64,000 bases of DNA from assembly GCA_024362935.1 (NCBI GenBank), contig JANCRA010000019.1:278001-342000 (forward strand), in the 5' to 3' direction. Under the pieces are notes generated by a model that was not told the origin of the DNA, ran no database searches, and was given only the letters and a program-made list of their open reading frames with translations. Position 1 is the first letter of the stretch; every line of letters starts with the position of its first letter. Positions 51,531-63,600 of this stretch are shown piece by piece. Source of the stretch: Setophaga petechia. Its lineage: Eukaryota; Chordata; Aves; Passeriformes; Parulidae. Position numbers and translations under genes: made by a program.

Positions 51531-52294
51531 TTTTTTTTAAATTTTCTTTCTTTTTTTTACAATGAGGGTGATGGAGCACCAAGGGGTATTGCCTGTCTCT
51601 AGGTATTCAGCTTGAATAACAAATTTTAACAAGTGTGTACTTTGAGATTCAGTACACATTTCCTCTCTCCCAGTATGACAGTACAGTAAGAGACTGTGAC
51701 TTGGAAGTTTTGGAAACGGCACAGAAAAAATAGGGGAGGGAACAATATGTAAATGCATTTTCCCAAATGTTTAAATAGGGCAAACAATTTGCTTTGCATT
51801 AATGTTTTTGAAATTAGATTACTTTTTCAGTTTTAACATTTGTTCAAAGTGTAAAATACCCCTCTTTCCCCCTTCAAATATAAGAAAAGTGTGAAGGAAG
51901 GAAGGGAAAAAAAATCTCAATATTTTTATTAATTACCAAAAGGAAAAAAAGATAAATCCAGATATTCTTTGCAGGCACTTTTTGATCAAGTAAACCAGTT
52001 TTTTTGAATTATCCATGGAACAAAAACAAGGAAACAAGACTGCAGTTCCAGGTTCAGAACTCATTAGCTTTCTATGCTTTTATGCTCTTTGTGCATTAAG
52101 GGTGAATCAAATTATGAATTCCCAGTGGGAGACCACCCACTTATCTAAGCGATATGCAAGCATAGAGAGGTGGAAATTTAACACATCACTCCAGCAATAG
52201 TTTTCTACAATGTGATACTTGTGAGGATAAAGGAAAATGAGATTGGAGCATCACAACTAGAAATCCATGGCATTAATAATTTTGTTTTACTCAG

Positions 52295-52399
52295 ATTTTT
52301 AATGCAAAAGATACTGAAATGCAAGTTACAGAAGCAGAGAAGGGAAAAAGATCCAAGTCACAGAACAATTATGAAAGCATAATGTTTTTGAAGCTCTAA
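52295..52399 (+). pseudogene. PSMA8: PSMA8 relic, exon 8 (last coding exon)
   Basis: After the acceptor TTTTACTCAG (52285-52294) the frame reads IFNAKDTEMQVTEAEKGKRS, against MFSAKEVELYVTEIEKEKEE and the Lys-rich tail. An in-frame deletion of about seven codons seems to join VTE to AEK. The phase (0) fits the exon 7 donor. The frame stays open past the normal stop, to TAA at 52397-52399. Confidence 0.75.
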
Positions 52400-55300
52400 G
52401 AGGCAATAATTGTCTACAGTGCACAGAGTTGCTGAATGAACTTGTTTCTATCTAAGCTGTTTTGTGGTTTTCCTGAAACATGATAGAGCTAGAGTTGTGC
52501 TACTTCCAATATGCTTGAGCTGTGTAAAAAAGAGGCTTTCTTTTCTCCCTTGCACATATACTTGCCACGAAAAATTACTGACATGTTTTCCAGAAGCTGA
52601 TGATTGGCCTGGGTGGTACAGGATATGTAAAATCTGTCAGAACCTCTTTTTTCCTCCTCCTTTTTGATTGTAATTTTTGCAAATAGGCTAATTACTGCTC
52701 AGTGGTACTATGAATCCAGTAAAGATCTTATTTGTGTTTTATTTCATTTATTAAGTGTTGCAATATTGTACATTATTCATGAGCAATATCAATAAATAAA
52801 TAAATAAAATAGCAATGTCACATTACATAATGCTTAATATACATAATGCTGTATTATTATAGACCACTGCAGCGTCAGCGATAAAACTCTTTTCTTTGAT
52901 TGAGTTTTACTGGATAGCAAGTGGTATCCAGTATAATTTCATAGTAGGGTTCTGTAATTCTTACCATATTAAGTCTGAGATCAATTGGTGTTATTCTCTG
53001 TTCTGTTGAAAATATATTTGTGCCCAATGGCTAAGCTTTAATTTGTGGATCTCTTTTGTAGAGGCATTTTTACTGTACCTATTTCCTGTTACTGTATATT
53101 TTCAACTCCTCATGGCTATTGTTCATGCCCATTCTTCCCTTCTTTCTTCCTTTGTTCACTTAGTTTTCTGATCTACCTTTTTTAATTAGAGCCAAGCTTG
53201 TGAGGTGCACATGCTTTCCAGACCTTCCCACCTCACCAGATCACTTCCAGCTGAGCATGAACCAGCTGTGCCCAGGTGGCCAAGAAGGCCAATGGCACCC
53301 TGACCTGTATCAGGAATACTGTGGCCAGCAGGACCAGGGCACTGATTGTCCCCCTGTACTTGCCTCTGGTGAGGCTGCACCTCAAATCTTGTTTTCAGTT
53401 CTGGACCCCTCAAGGCAAGAAGGACATGGAGGTGTTGGAGCATGTCTAGAGAAGGACAACTGAGCTGGGGAAGGGTTTGGAGCACAAATTGTTTGGGGAA
53501 TGGCTATGGGAGTTGCTGGGAGAAGAGGAGGCTGAGGGATGCCCTTATCGCTCTCTACAACTACCTGAAAGGAGGCTGTAGCCAGATGAGAGTTGGTCTC
53601 TTCTCACAAGGAACAAGTGATGGGACAAGAGGAAATGGCCTCAGATTGTGCCAGGGGAAGCTCAGATTGGAGATTAGGAAAAATTCCTTCACTGAAAGGG
53701 CTGCTAAGCATTGGAATAGGCTGCCCAGGGAAATGGTTCAGTTATAATTCCTGGGGTATTGAAACAATCTCTATGTGTGGTACTGAGGGACAAGGTTTAG
53801 TGATGGACTTGGTAGTGCAGGGTAATGGGTGGACTTGATAGTCTTGGTGGTCTTCTCCAACACATGTTTCTATGACTCTGTGATGTAGCTTGGGGTTCTT
53901 CAAATCAGCTGGCACTGCAGGTGCACAGCCAGACAGGAATTCCTCTGCTGGGACTTCATGTGCCTCACTGTCAGCTCTCTTGCTATTAGTAGCTCAGTAT
54001 AGTCAACCAAGCTTTATGTTATGTATAAAAGTGTATGCCCAGTTCTTTTATTATACCTTCCTGTTGTACTTTTAAATGTTTTATAAGGTTTTAAAGCTGC
54101 AGGGTATTGTACCTCATGGAACAAAGACTTTGACTTATGCAAATCTGTATATACATTGTGACCTGAATATCTGAAAGAGGCACCTCCATAAAAAGATCAT
54201 CAGTCAAGAGAAAAAACAGGGCAGACTGTATCTCTGACTATGAACAAACAAACAAACTAATCTGAAATTGCAATCAAAATGCAGGTGTGCTTATTGCTGA
54301 TATTAAATAGCTATCTGCAATTTCACTTGGTTTTCATTAGTAAATACATGTTTACAACTTTGATTCCCCTAACTTTTTGCTCATGTACTTTATTCCTGAT
54401 TTTCTAACAAGGAGAATATAAAAATTTTGTAAAAAGAATCGTGGACAGATTAAAAAGACTTGAAGCATACTAGATAGATTTTATAGGATTAGTAGATAGA
54501 TTTTATAGGATCATAGGAAGCTGAAACCATTGTTGTATGTGAAACCGGCTTAACACCTAAGGACCTACAAATGTCCGTCTTTGGAAGAGTTAAGGCCGGC
54601 TGTGTGGACAGAGATTTTGGAGGGTGAGTGGCTTTATGGAGGGTGGTTTGTGTTTTAAATATGCTATTTGAAAGCCTCCAGAAACTTAAAACAGCACAGA
54701 CTGATTCAATGTGCATTGTGAAGGTCTCAGCTGTTGGAAACAGGTCATGCAGAGCAAACTACGGGCAGTATCTATCTTACCTAATAGCTCCTGGAAAGGA
54801 AATTGGAGCTGCTGTTTGCTGTAATGCTTCCCTGTGCCTGGAAGGTAAAGAAGGGATTTCTATATGAATGTCAGATGCACCCATTCATGGGTTATTGGAA
54901 GTAGCAGAGCAGGTCAGTTTGCCAAGGCTGGGTGTTCATGGAAGGAACAGTTCCATGCTTACATGCATCTTCAGCTGACTTTGGAAAGCAATTACCATAT
55001 TTAGCAGTATCCCTCAGACAAGGTCTTGGGGTAAAACAAGAGTGTAGATAAGAATGATGACTTAATTCAAAGTTTTTTAATGTACGGGTTTTTGGTTTTG
55101 TTTTTTTTTTTTTTGATGGTGGCACTTACCCAAGAGAACAGAGATTTTTAAAACCCCAAAATTCCAGGTAAGGACAAAAATAACTTCCTTACATGTGCTG
55201 TAACCTCTTCAGTTATGAAAATAGCTTTCAAGTTCCAGATTCTTTGTTCCCTTTTATTCTGAATGACTTTTTGTATTTTCCTTAACTTTGCTAATAAAGA

Positions 55301-56700
55301 GTGCATATTGGACCTATATGATAACATGTTTCCAGTGTGGGAAAAGGACTCTTCCTTTTATTCCCTGTGCAGTTTCATACAATGATGGGTGCCTCTGCTT
55401 TGTTTGGAGAAGATACTTATGGCACTTTAACTTTTAATTTATTTTCATATATGCATATTTCTACATCTTCTAGATACTGTGGCTTTTTTTCCTCTTTGTT
55501 GTAATTGTGGTATGCCTTTTCTTGTAATGCATTTCATATTGCTTCCTTCACTCCTTGATTCATGAATTTCTTTCTCTCACTATGCTGTATTTTCTACTTC
55601 TCATTTCCACACACGGCTGTGCTTTGCAGCTTTGGTGCATACACTTCTGTTGTCTTTAGCTGTTTCTTTTTGCCTCTTTCAGATGCACTTTCACTCCTGG
55701 ACATTTGCATGGGGGTCTCAGAGATTTGTTTAAAAGTTCAATGGCTGCAAGAAGATAAAAACTTGGCTTTAAGCAAGAAGCCAACTCCATTCTTCCTGAA
55801 GTCCAAGAATAATAAACATGATGCCTTGCTTTGCATCCTCTTCCCTTCTGCCATCAGTCATTGCTGGTCTTTGCTGAAACTGAAGCACCCCTCTCTCCTG
55901 GTCTCTGTGCATCCTTTGACATGTAGGAGGTACTGTATCCTGGTTGTTACTTTATGTGTGTAACACAGCTTCATATGTGTAAGAAGTGATGTAATTTGGT
56001 CAGACTTAGCAGAGCTGTAAAAGGTACAGAGGATGCCCTCTCTTGTGTTACCACCTCTTCTTTTTCACTATCTTCTTAGCTTGCTCTGACACCTGGAAAC
56101 TCTGACCATTGCTGCTGCCACCTCTTTGAGATTTTGGGCTGATTTGTCCTGGAATAGAGTAGGCATGGCAAGAGATGAGCAATTCCTCTTTTCTGTTTCT
56201 GCTGCTGCTGACAGCAATATAAAGCACTAACACTGTGGCATCAAGCAAAGCTGTTACTTAAAATGGCCAAGAAGAGGAGTGTTTCCCTTTCTTGTCTACC
56301 TTTCTATCTGAAAAACATAATTACAAGGGAAGTTGAATACAAGACTAATTTTTTTTTTCTTCTAATATTTTTTGGACTTTGAGCTTTTTGTACCACTTTA
56401 ATCAGCCATACAATAGGCCCTGTATTTTATAATTGCTTACGTTGTGCTCAGTTTGGGTAGTTATAAGCAATATCCCTTTAATTTTATGCATAAAATAAAG
56501 CATGTGCTTCAACATACTTCAGAATGTATTGAAATTTAATCTAGACTTGGTTATGATACACAACGACCTCAAAGCCGAATTACTGAAGGTCATGCTGAGT
56601 TCCCTATCACACGTGCAAAAACTTTCACTGTATTTTAAATTCTTTTTTTTAGATCTGTGTCGTGTGTATGCTGTCAGGATCACCCTTGCTTTATAAGGGG
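52400..56700. other. Intergenic region between the PSMA8 relic and TAF4B
   Basis: It holds a CR1 element (53195-53884), an AATA microsatellite (52790-52808), a 19 bp unit repeated twice (54471-54511) and a T run near 55099-55114. A 133-codon open frame at 55562-55963 has no recognised similarity. No gene was recognised. Confidence 0.75.
53195..53884 (+). mobile_element. CR1 LINE fragment, near-continuous 3' part
   Basis: The best preserved CR1 in the window. It runs from 'tgtgcccaggtggccaagaa' through 'ctctacaactacctgaaagg' and 'ggcctcagattgtgccaggg' to the tail 'ttctatgactctgtgat'. It is 5'-truncated, as is usual for CR1, and its frame is broken. Confidence 0.92.
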
Positions 56701-57293
56701 GACTGAATTCCACGTCCTCCCTCAGCCTTTTTTCAAGTCGAGCCCCGGGCATGAAGGTCAAACGGGACAATGTTGTCCCCTTCATCCGTACAGGTCCGTG
56801 CTGCTTTGGCCGCCTCGGCCTGTCAGCAAGCTCCCACCACGACACGACAAATTCTGACACTTGCCGGAGCCGCTCTTGTTTTGAATGGAAGCCCAAGGAC
56901 ACCTGCAGCCCAGGTGCAGCCGGGGGAGGTCTGGCGCAGGTAGGCGGGCCAGAGGCTGGTACGGCGGGAGGAGGCTCCGCAGCTCTGCCGTGGCCACCCA
57001 CGCCTCACCCCCATCCCGGGGCTCCGGGCGCGTCCCCTCCGGCTGCCGGGACTCTCTCCTCTGCCGCCAACTTCAACGCGGCACAGGCGCTGAAGTCCGC
57101 ATGGCTCCATAAACACGGGCGGGCTCAAAGGGGCGGCGGGGCCGGGTCGGGCGCCGCCGCAGTAGGACGCGCTGGCGGCATTGGACCGCCCTTCTTCCCT
57201 CCTCCCCTCCCCTCCCTCCCGCCGCCGGCAGGGGAGGCCGGGCCGGCCGGGCCCACGTGCGCGGTGCCCGGGAGCCGGCGGAGCGGCGCTGCC

Positions 57294-57335
57294 ATGTGTT
57301 TCCGCGGGCAAGCCGCCGGCCGGGGCACCGCCTGA
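57294..57335 (+). promoter_or_regulatory. Possible upstream ORF in TAF4B leader
   Basis: An ATG in the context gctgccATGt opens 13 codons ending in TGA at 57333-57335, ahead of the TAF4B start. It matters only if transcription begins upstream of 57,294. Confidence 0.3.
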
Positions 57336-57418
57336 GCGCCCCCCGACCGCGATGCTGCGGGGTGCCGCGGGGCTCTGCGCGACGCGGCCGCCCCCGTCCC
57401 CTCGCCGCCTCCTCCTCT

Positions 57419-57680
57419 ATGAGCGCCTCGGCGGCCCCCGTCAGGCTCATGCCCGGCGGGCACCCGGAGCAGGCGGCCGCCTGCGCCCCAGCCGCGGGCT
57501 CGGCGCCCGACCGGGGCAGCCCCGCCGCCGCTGTGCCCGCCGGCCCCTCCGCCGCCCCGGCGCGTCCCGCGGGCACCCCGGTGGTGCGGGGGGCCGCTCC
57601 CGCCGTCCCGCGGCCGGTGGCGCCCAAGGGGCCGCCCGCGGCCACCCTCCAGTTGCCGGCCAACTTGCAACTGCCCCCAG
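57419..57680 (+). CDS. TAF4B: TAF4B exon 1, coding part (gene continues past the right edge)
   Basis: TAF4B is a TFIID subunit enriched in the germ line and gonads. The exon encodes 87 codons plus one base, starting MSASAAPVRLMPGGHPEQ and ending ATLQLPANLQLPPG, where the last Gly is split by the donor GTGAGT (phase 1). The human exon 1 ends TTTIQFPANLQLPPG at the same place, which identifies the gene; synteny with SS18 agrees. The rest is Ala/Pro-rich, disordered and shorter than in human. No other in-frame ATG lies closer upstream; its Kozak context (T at -3) is weak. A second in-frame ATG at 57449 is an alternative start. The conserved TAFH and histone-fold domains are in later exons outside the window. 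Confidence 0.88.
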
Positions 57681-60600
57681 GTGAGTGATCCCTCCCGGGC
57701 TGCCCCAGCTGCGGGCACGTCCCGTGTCGCGACTTAGCCGGCTTGTCGCGGTCGTCGCTGGCGAGGGGCCCGGTGGGCAGGACGGAGCCCGGCGCGCTGC
57801 CCTTGCTGCTGGAGACGACCCGTAGCGAAGGACGGGCAGGGCGGCGGGGGGTGGCGATGATGTAGTGGCCCTGTGTGTTTCGGGCTGCTTGTCTGCCCCA
57901 AACTTCTGGGAACCGGTGTGTGCATCTGCCTTGCGGAGCATGGGCGGTGTGCATAGGCTCAGTCGGGTAGGAGCGCAGGGGATGCTTACAGCCTGTTTGC
58001 AGGATGGATCTGGAAGTCTCTGGATAAATGCAACTTCTCAGTTTGCTGGATAGCACGAAGAGTAGTAGAAGTAACCAAAAACTCAGCGGCCAAGTTACCC
58101 TTATATGTGACTTGGAAAAGACTGCTCGAGGCTTTAGTGGAACTGGGATGAAGGAGGATCTCGGGGAGGGGGTGTGAGCGTGGGCTGGAGGCTGCAGAGC
58201 GGCTCCGTAACTTACCGAGCGGGTCCGGCTGCCCGCACTCGCCTCCGACCGGGCGGTCCCGCGGGAATTCTTGTCACCGGCACAACCAGGCCGATGCCAC
58301 TGCTCTTGGAACAAAATACTGCCGCGCCTAAGGAGGACAGAGTTGAAAGTTCATTACGTGTTGCTCCTTGAAACCCCTTTTTTCTATAAACCCTCTGTGG
58401 GAACGTAAGGGTTTGGAGAGATATTGCTCTTACAGATGTGCTTCCTATAGCAGCAGTGAAAATATTAACGTATGAGTTGCACAGTACTGATGCAGACACT
58501 TTAATATTTTGGATAACAACAGAGGATTGCCAGGGCTTCCACCTGCACTTTCTCGTAAAAGGGAGAAGGTGCTGTTGGTTCTCATCTCATTTCTCCTTGT
58601 TGGGCTGTATTTAAGTGTTTAAAAAAAAAGAAAAAGAAAAAGTTACTTTGTTTCCACTGGTTTTGGTCTCGCTCTGCTGAGACCCCAAGATATGTAATGA
58701 CTTCATTGCTATTTGATGCTATAATTATTTCCTGCCAGGACAGTTCTGTTGTTGGAGCATCTGTTGCAATTACTTTCAGGTTGCATATTGCTGAAAAGGA
58801 TGACTGGCTTTACAGTAATTCCTGTCCTGGTAGTGCATATTTGCTTTTTTTTTTCCTTCCTCATTTTATAAATCCTAATGTCTTTATCAAAGACAGGCAC
58901 CTCCCAAAGAGATATATAATGCTAATTAAAAAAAAAAGAAAAGTCTTTAGTCAATCAGTTTCACTGTAGATTTCCCAGCACTCATGATGCTGTAATGTCT
59001 GGGTAGTCAGCAGTCAAGGATGAGTTTAAATCCTTGCCAACTTTCCTCTGAAATGAACCATAATGGAAATATATTAACTTCTTCTAGCAGGGCTTCCCAG
59101 GTTTACAGGTTTTGTATCTAATACTTTTGCTTTCTGGAATGTATTGACATTCAGTTAAACACCTTTCTGTGAAGGTGGATGATCATGTGCGTTTTCTGTG
59201 GTTTGGGAACTACAAGTTAGCAAAACTTACAGGTTTTTTGTAGTAGCTTAGGTTTGATTGCATCCAGGTATACTGTTGAGTGTCATCTGACTTGTGTTAT
59301 GGTAGGAAGCAGATGTCACAAAAGTAGTATTACTCCTCAGTTGCATCAGCTTGTTTTCCTTGCTCCTGGGACAATGCAGTCTTTGTATCAGAAGTTCAGA
59401 GGTGCTGGTACTCTGCAGCATAGTAAATAAAAATAACTATGGACTTCAGTGCCTCAGAAGAAACTAGACGTTGTCAGATTTCAAAAGGATCAATGTTTCA
59501 GGGGAACTTGTCTATGTAATTGTTGCAAGGTTATATAAAAATGCATTCTGTCTTGAAAAAGTGTTAGTATTTTACCTCTGTCTTCTAGGTGGATTCAATT
59601 TTTAATTAATAATAAAAAATGCAAGATGGATAGCATTAAAACTACAAGACTTAGCAGCATTAAGAAAAAGAAGTGGAATAAACCACCAAATTCCTAGGCT
59701 TGAAAAGTTTTTTATTTCAAATAAACTACCAAATCTAGCCGCACAGGATAAAATACAGAAGGGAGGATGCACTAAGGTTTAAAATTGTGGCATTCATCTT
59801 TTGTGGCACCTGTTAAGAAAAATGCATACAGAAGACATCCTTCCCCTGAGTTTCAAAGGGAAGTATTTGAGGTGGCCTGTTCTGAGGAAGGCTGGATAGC
59901 ACTGCCCTTACTGGTCATGCTGAGTTTCTGATGAACTGCTTGTGACCCAGAGTGGGCATTGCTTCCACAGCACTGCAGTCTGGGGAAGGAAGGGCACCAG
60001 CAGAGCTGTGTTTGCCTCTGTGACCTGGAGGGCAGTGGAGGTTCATGGAAATCCGGGATTTACGCTGCTCCTTCTCTTCCATCTCTACCTACCCCTTCCT
60101 CTTGCTCAGAGTAAAGCCGGGAGTTGGGAAAAGCTGATGACTAGCTAATGACTGACTCCTCATGTCCCTGAGCAGAGATTGCCCATATGCCAAGTGCTTC
60201 TTTTCGTCTGATTGCCCAGGAAACACCACTGAGCTTTACAAGTTATCTTGGTCTTGAAGGACTCGGGCTTGCTGATGAGTAACAAGGGTTTTTCATCACC
60301 TTCCTATGATTTCCTCTACAAAGTGCTGGTTTTCAGCAGAGCAGCCAGCTGTCAGAGCAGTGCTGCAGGTACCCAAGGCCATCCCTGGCTGACCAGCACT
60401 GGAGGCTTTAGCACACAGTAGAACTGCAGCTGGTCTGACTTCAGGGATGGCTTTGGTCTTCTTATCGTGCATACCATTAGTTCTTAGACTTAGGTTGGGC
60501 TATGTCCTCCCAAATGAAGGGAATTTGATCTACCAAAGGGACCTTTCCTCAGTTGCCCTCTTTGCTGACAAGAGCAGCAAGGCTAGCAGCATTTCAGAAG

Positions 60601-63600
60601 GCTTTGCACGTCGCAGTCTGGGTCTGCAGAGAGCAGAGCAGCATGGTGAGCGCAGTGCTGCCTCAGTCCTGAGCTCCATGTGGCCTGTGCTGATGCTACA
60701 AACCTGCAAAAGTCTCATGTCATGGACCATCTGCTTAGCAAGAAATTGTGTCCTTGGTTAACCTGGGCTTAATGAGGGGGAGAAATGGATGGGCTGTGCT
60801 ATTAGACAGGAGGAAATAATTGGGAAGGGGAAGGAGAGACAAGGGCCGTGACAAATGTGTATAGTTCACCTTAGTGTCTTTGGGCCTCACACTGCTTTGG
60901 AGAGGTGGAGGGTAGAAAAAGAGCATAAAAACAACAAAAAGAATGTTGCTTCTCGGTTTTGTTTACTTTTCTTGAACTTAGGTTTTTTGTCACTTCTGTG
61001 TCTGTACTTTCAGTCTATCCCTGGACCTGGAATGCTCATTACAAGGAGGTGTTCAAAGGACAGAACTGAACCAGATGCCAGGGCTCCTCCATTGTTACCT
61101 TCAATTTGCTTAGAGCAGGAAAATTCTTTGAAAACCTCACCTGATGCCACACAGGGCTGTGGCAGCAGCTGCCATCATTCTCCACTGTAGCATTGGCTGC
61201 CGCTGGTGTGTGCATTTCTGTTTTATGCTTTCCATTGCTGCTAACACCAGTGGGGCTGAGCAAGCACTGTGTCAGCAAAGAAAAGGTGCCCTGAGTGTGC
61301 TGTAATTTCACTAGCAGCGTGGTGCAAGGCATGGTCTCCGTGTAAGGTTTCCTTTGCACCTGACTTAGAGGGGAACAGCAGCAAGTTCAGTTTCTTGGTT
61401 TCTGTTTGCAGCTCATTTGTCTTTGCTTGGATGTTTTGCCTCGTCTGTGGCAGGTTTTCCACTGCCTGCAGGTTATCTGGGCTGATAGCGGGTAACTTCA
61501 GAAAGCACAGCCGCTGTTGGGTCGGGTGGCTGGGCTGTGTGGCATGGAGCAGGCAGGCAGCATGTGCACTCCTGTGGGTGGGAAGGAGACCCAGCATGGG
61601 TATTCCAAAACTGCAGTGGGGTGAGATGGAGCCTGGTGTTGTCTTTCTCTTAATTGTCTGTAGAACATAAGGTAGGTAACATGGAGAGGTAAGGGTTGAT
61701 AAACATCAGGATACTGCTGCCGTCTGCTTTCTCCCTTGTCATGTTCTAGTTGTTTTTCAGTGGTAAAACCATGAGGAATTAGATTATATGAATATTTGGT
61801 GATATTTGTATCTGATCCGTTGCTTTAGAATAGGGGGAAATGCTGATTTCAAAATACTTCTTGATTTATATTTTGTTTGAGTAGGTATAGGCTATCTAAA
61901 GATTTCTTGTTTCAACAGGCAGAAAACCGTAGAAATTCCTTTAAAGTGTGCAGTTTCTGGATGTTGGTAATCCCATGAAGTCTGAGCATAGTATTTGTGC
62001 CAAATAATCGGTGCTTGTAAATTTTTGTATCCCAATAACATCTTCTGTTTAGCAGGCTTGTGGGGATAGATTCTCTGCAGACTTCTCTCTTCATGTTAGG
62101 TGACACTGATCAACTTTCTTTTTCCTGAGGAAGGGTGAGCAAAGCTTTGGTGGGTTTGAAGAACTAAGTCAAACTTAAGATAATAGCAAGGAAATGTGCT
62201 GTAACTAGTTGAAATTTCAGCTGCACTGTGGGACTTGATTTTGCTTTCAGGACTGAGTATGTCTAGCAAAATAATGCCTTCATATGATTAAATGCACAGC
62301 TATGTGGGAATTAAGATTTAAATCTTGGCAGCAAATGCAAAGCTAATGTCTAGATTTATGGTTTTCCTACACACAGAAAAAAAATAGATGCATTCTGAAT
62401 ACTGAAGCATGGAAATATGAAGCTCAGTAAAATTAATGTTAAATGCTGTTCAGATTTTACCATTGACTGGAGTGTATTGTAAAGAATTACAGCTACAGTT
62501 TGGTGAACAGTAAACTTTTTTAAAATCCTTAGAAGAGAGAGAACATGAAAATGACTTGTGTTACTTTTGCAGTATTTAAAGGACCTTTCAGCTTGTAGCA
62601 GTAAAAATAGCATCACTAACACAGGTGACTGCTGGAGGAAATACTAATTATGTTTCAGTATTCTTTTTCCCAAATATGCTGATAAAATTTAGGTAAGCTC
62701 ATGTGTTGTTATTTTAAATAGCAACCACACCAGGTTTTTAAGTCATTTTAGAGAACCAGGTATTTGTTATGCCACTTTTCTGGAGTCTGTGCTGTGCCTA
62801 GTAGGTAGGATTGTGTTTACAGATATATGTGTATGCAAGTTTGGATGTAAATTGCAACACTTTTGATAACTATCAAAGATGAATAATTAGTAGTGTCTTA
62901 ACCATTTAGACTAAAGCAAAAGGCAAAAACTTTTTTGAGAATTCTCTTGGCATTTTCTAAAAATTGATGATGTCAGAAGAAAACCAGGTATAATTTACAA
63001 AATGGAAAAAATCACCATAGATGTTTTTAAGTGGCTTACTATTCAGGTTGTCAGGTTGTCTGCTCTGCCATCTGGATCACCCTAAGAACAAAGTCCACTA
63101 ACAGATCTTTTCCACTGGTGTCTTGAGGAAATAGTCTCTGATTGCAACTGAAGTGTGGTAAAAATAGCAATAGATGGAAGATCCTTGTTGCAAATGTGGA
63201 AAGCTAGGGTCTCTTAAGGCTGGAGAACTGGTGAAGCTCAGTGATCTTACTGTGCCGTAAGAACAGTCCGATGAAATGGTAACACTTAATTTTCACAGCT
63301 CATGTTTGCAGCCTTCTTCCAGAGCACACTTCCAGTTTGGTGGAGGCAGAGGTATGCTTTCATTAGTTCTGGCTGCTCCTAGGAGTTGACTGGGAAATCA
63401 GAGTTCCTTGGGTGGATGTCCAGGCTAGAATAACAACTGGGTGAAACAGCATGCCCTGGTTGGCACAGCGCCTGAAGACTTTCCCTGGCAGCTTGCCCAG
63501 TGGCAGTTGCCACCTGTTCCCAGTGGAGCGCTGGAAGCCAGGTCCAGTGAACGGTGGGTGGTGCATTACCAGGCAGTCTCAGTGGGGCAGCCAGTGTTCT

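Larger units (their letters stand above)
47230..52399 (+). pseudogene. PSMA8: PSMA8 unitary pseudogene (proteasome alpha-4s subunit), exons 2-8 remnants
   Basis: PSMA8 encodes the alpha4s subunit that replaces PSMA7 in the 20S core of testis proteasomes. In mammals the gene lies between SS18 and TAF4B on the TAF4B strand, exactly as here. Four exon remnants are recognisable in order: exon 2 (47230-47352), exon 6 (about 50380-50490), exon 7 (50601-50663) and exon 8 (52295-52399). Exons 3 (47659-47752) and 5 (49389-49454) have weaker candidates. Exons 1 and 4 were not seen. Lesions include a short deletion in exon 2, a one-base frameshift in exon 6, a TAG in exon 7 and a probable lost acceptor. 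Introns and splice sites remain, so this is not a processed copy of PSMA7. Similarity was judged against PSMA8/PSMA7 from memory, without alignment. Confidence 0.87.
56740..57900. promoter_or_regulatory. TAF4B: CpG island with TAF4B promoter and 5' UTR
   Basis: Very GC- and CpG-rich sequence around TAF4B exon 1. It holds Sp1-type boxes (GGGCGGGC near 57117, GGGGCGG near 57131) and a canonical E-box CACGTG at 57254-57259. No TATA box is evident. The transcription start is not fixed by sequence. Very long open frames on both strands (up to 413 codons) are a product of base composition. Confidence 0.85.

Noticed and set aside
47230..52399. Processed PSMA7 retrocopy as the source of the proteasome similarity
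   Set aside because: The matches are separated by introns with surviving splice sites and lie in the syntenic PSMA8 slot. A retrocopy would be intronless.
55562..55963. 133-codon plus-strand ORF upstream of TAF4B
   Set aside because: It is hydrophobic and Ser/Leu/Phe-rich, as expected from T-rich DNA. There is no recognisable family and no promoter or splice evidence.
57073..58314. 413-codon minus-strand ORF over the TAF4B island
   Set aside because: It is antisense to the recognised exon, GC-driven and runs through intron sequence. No domain was recognised.
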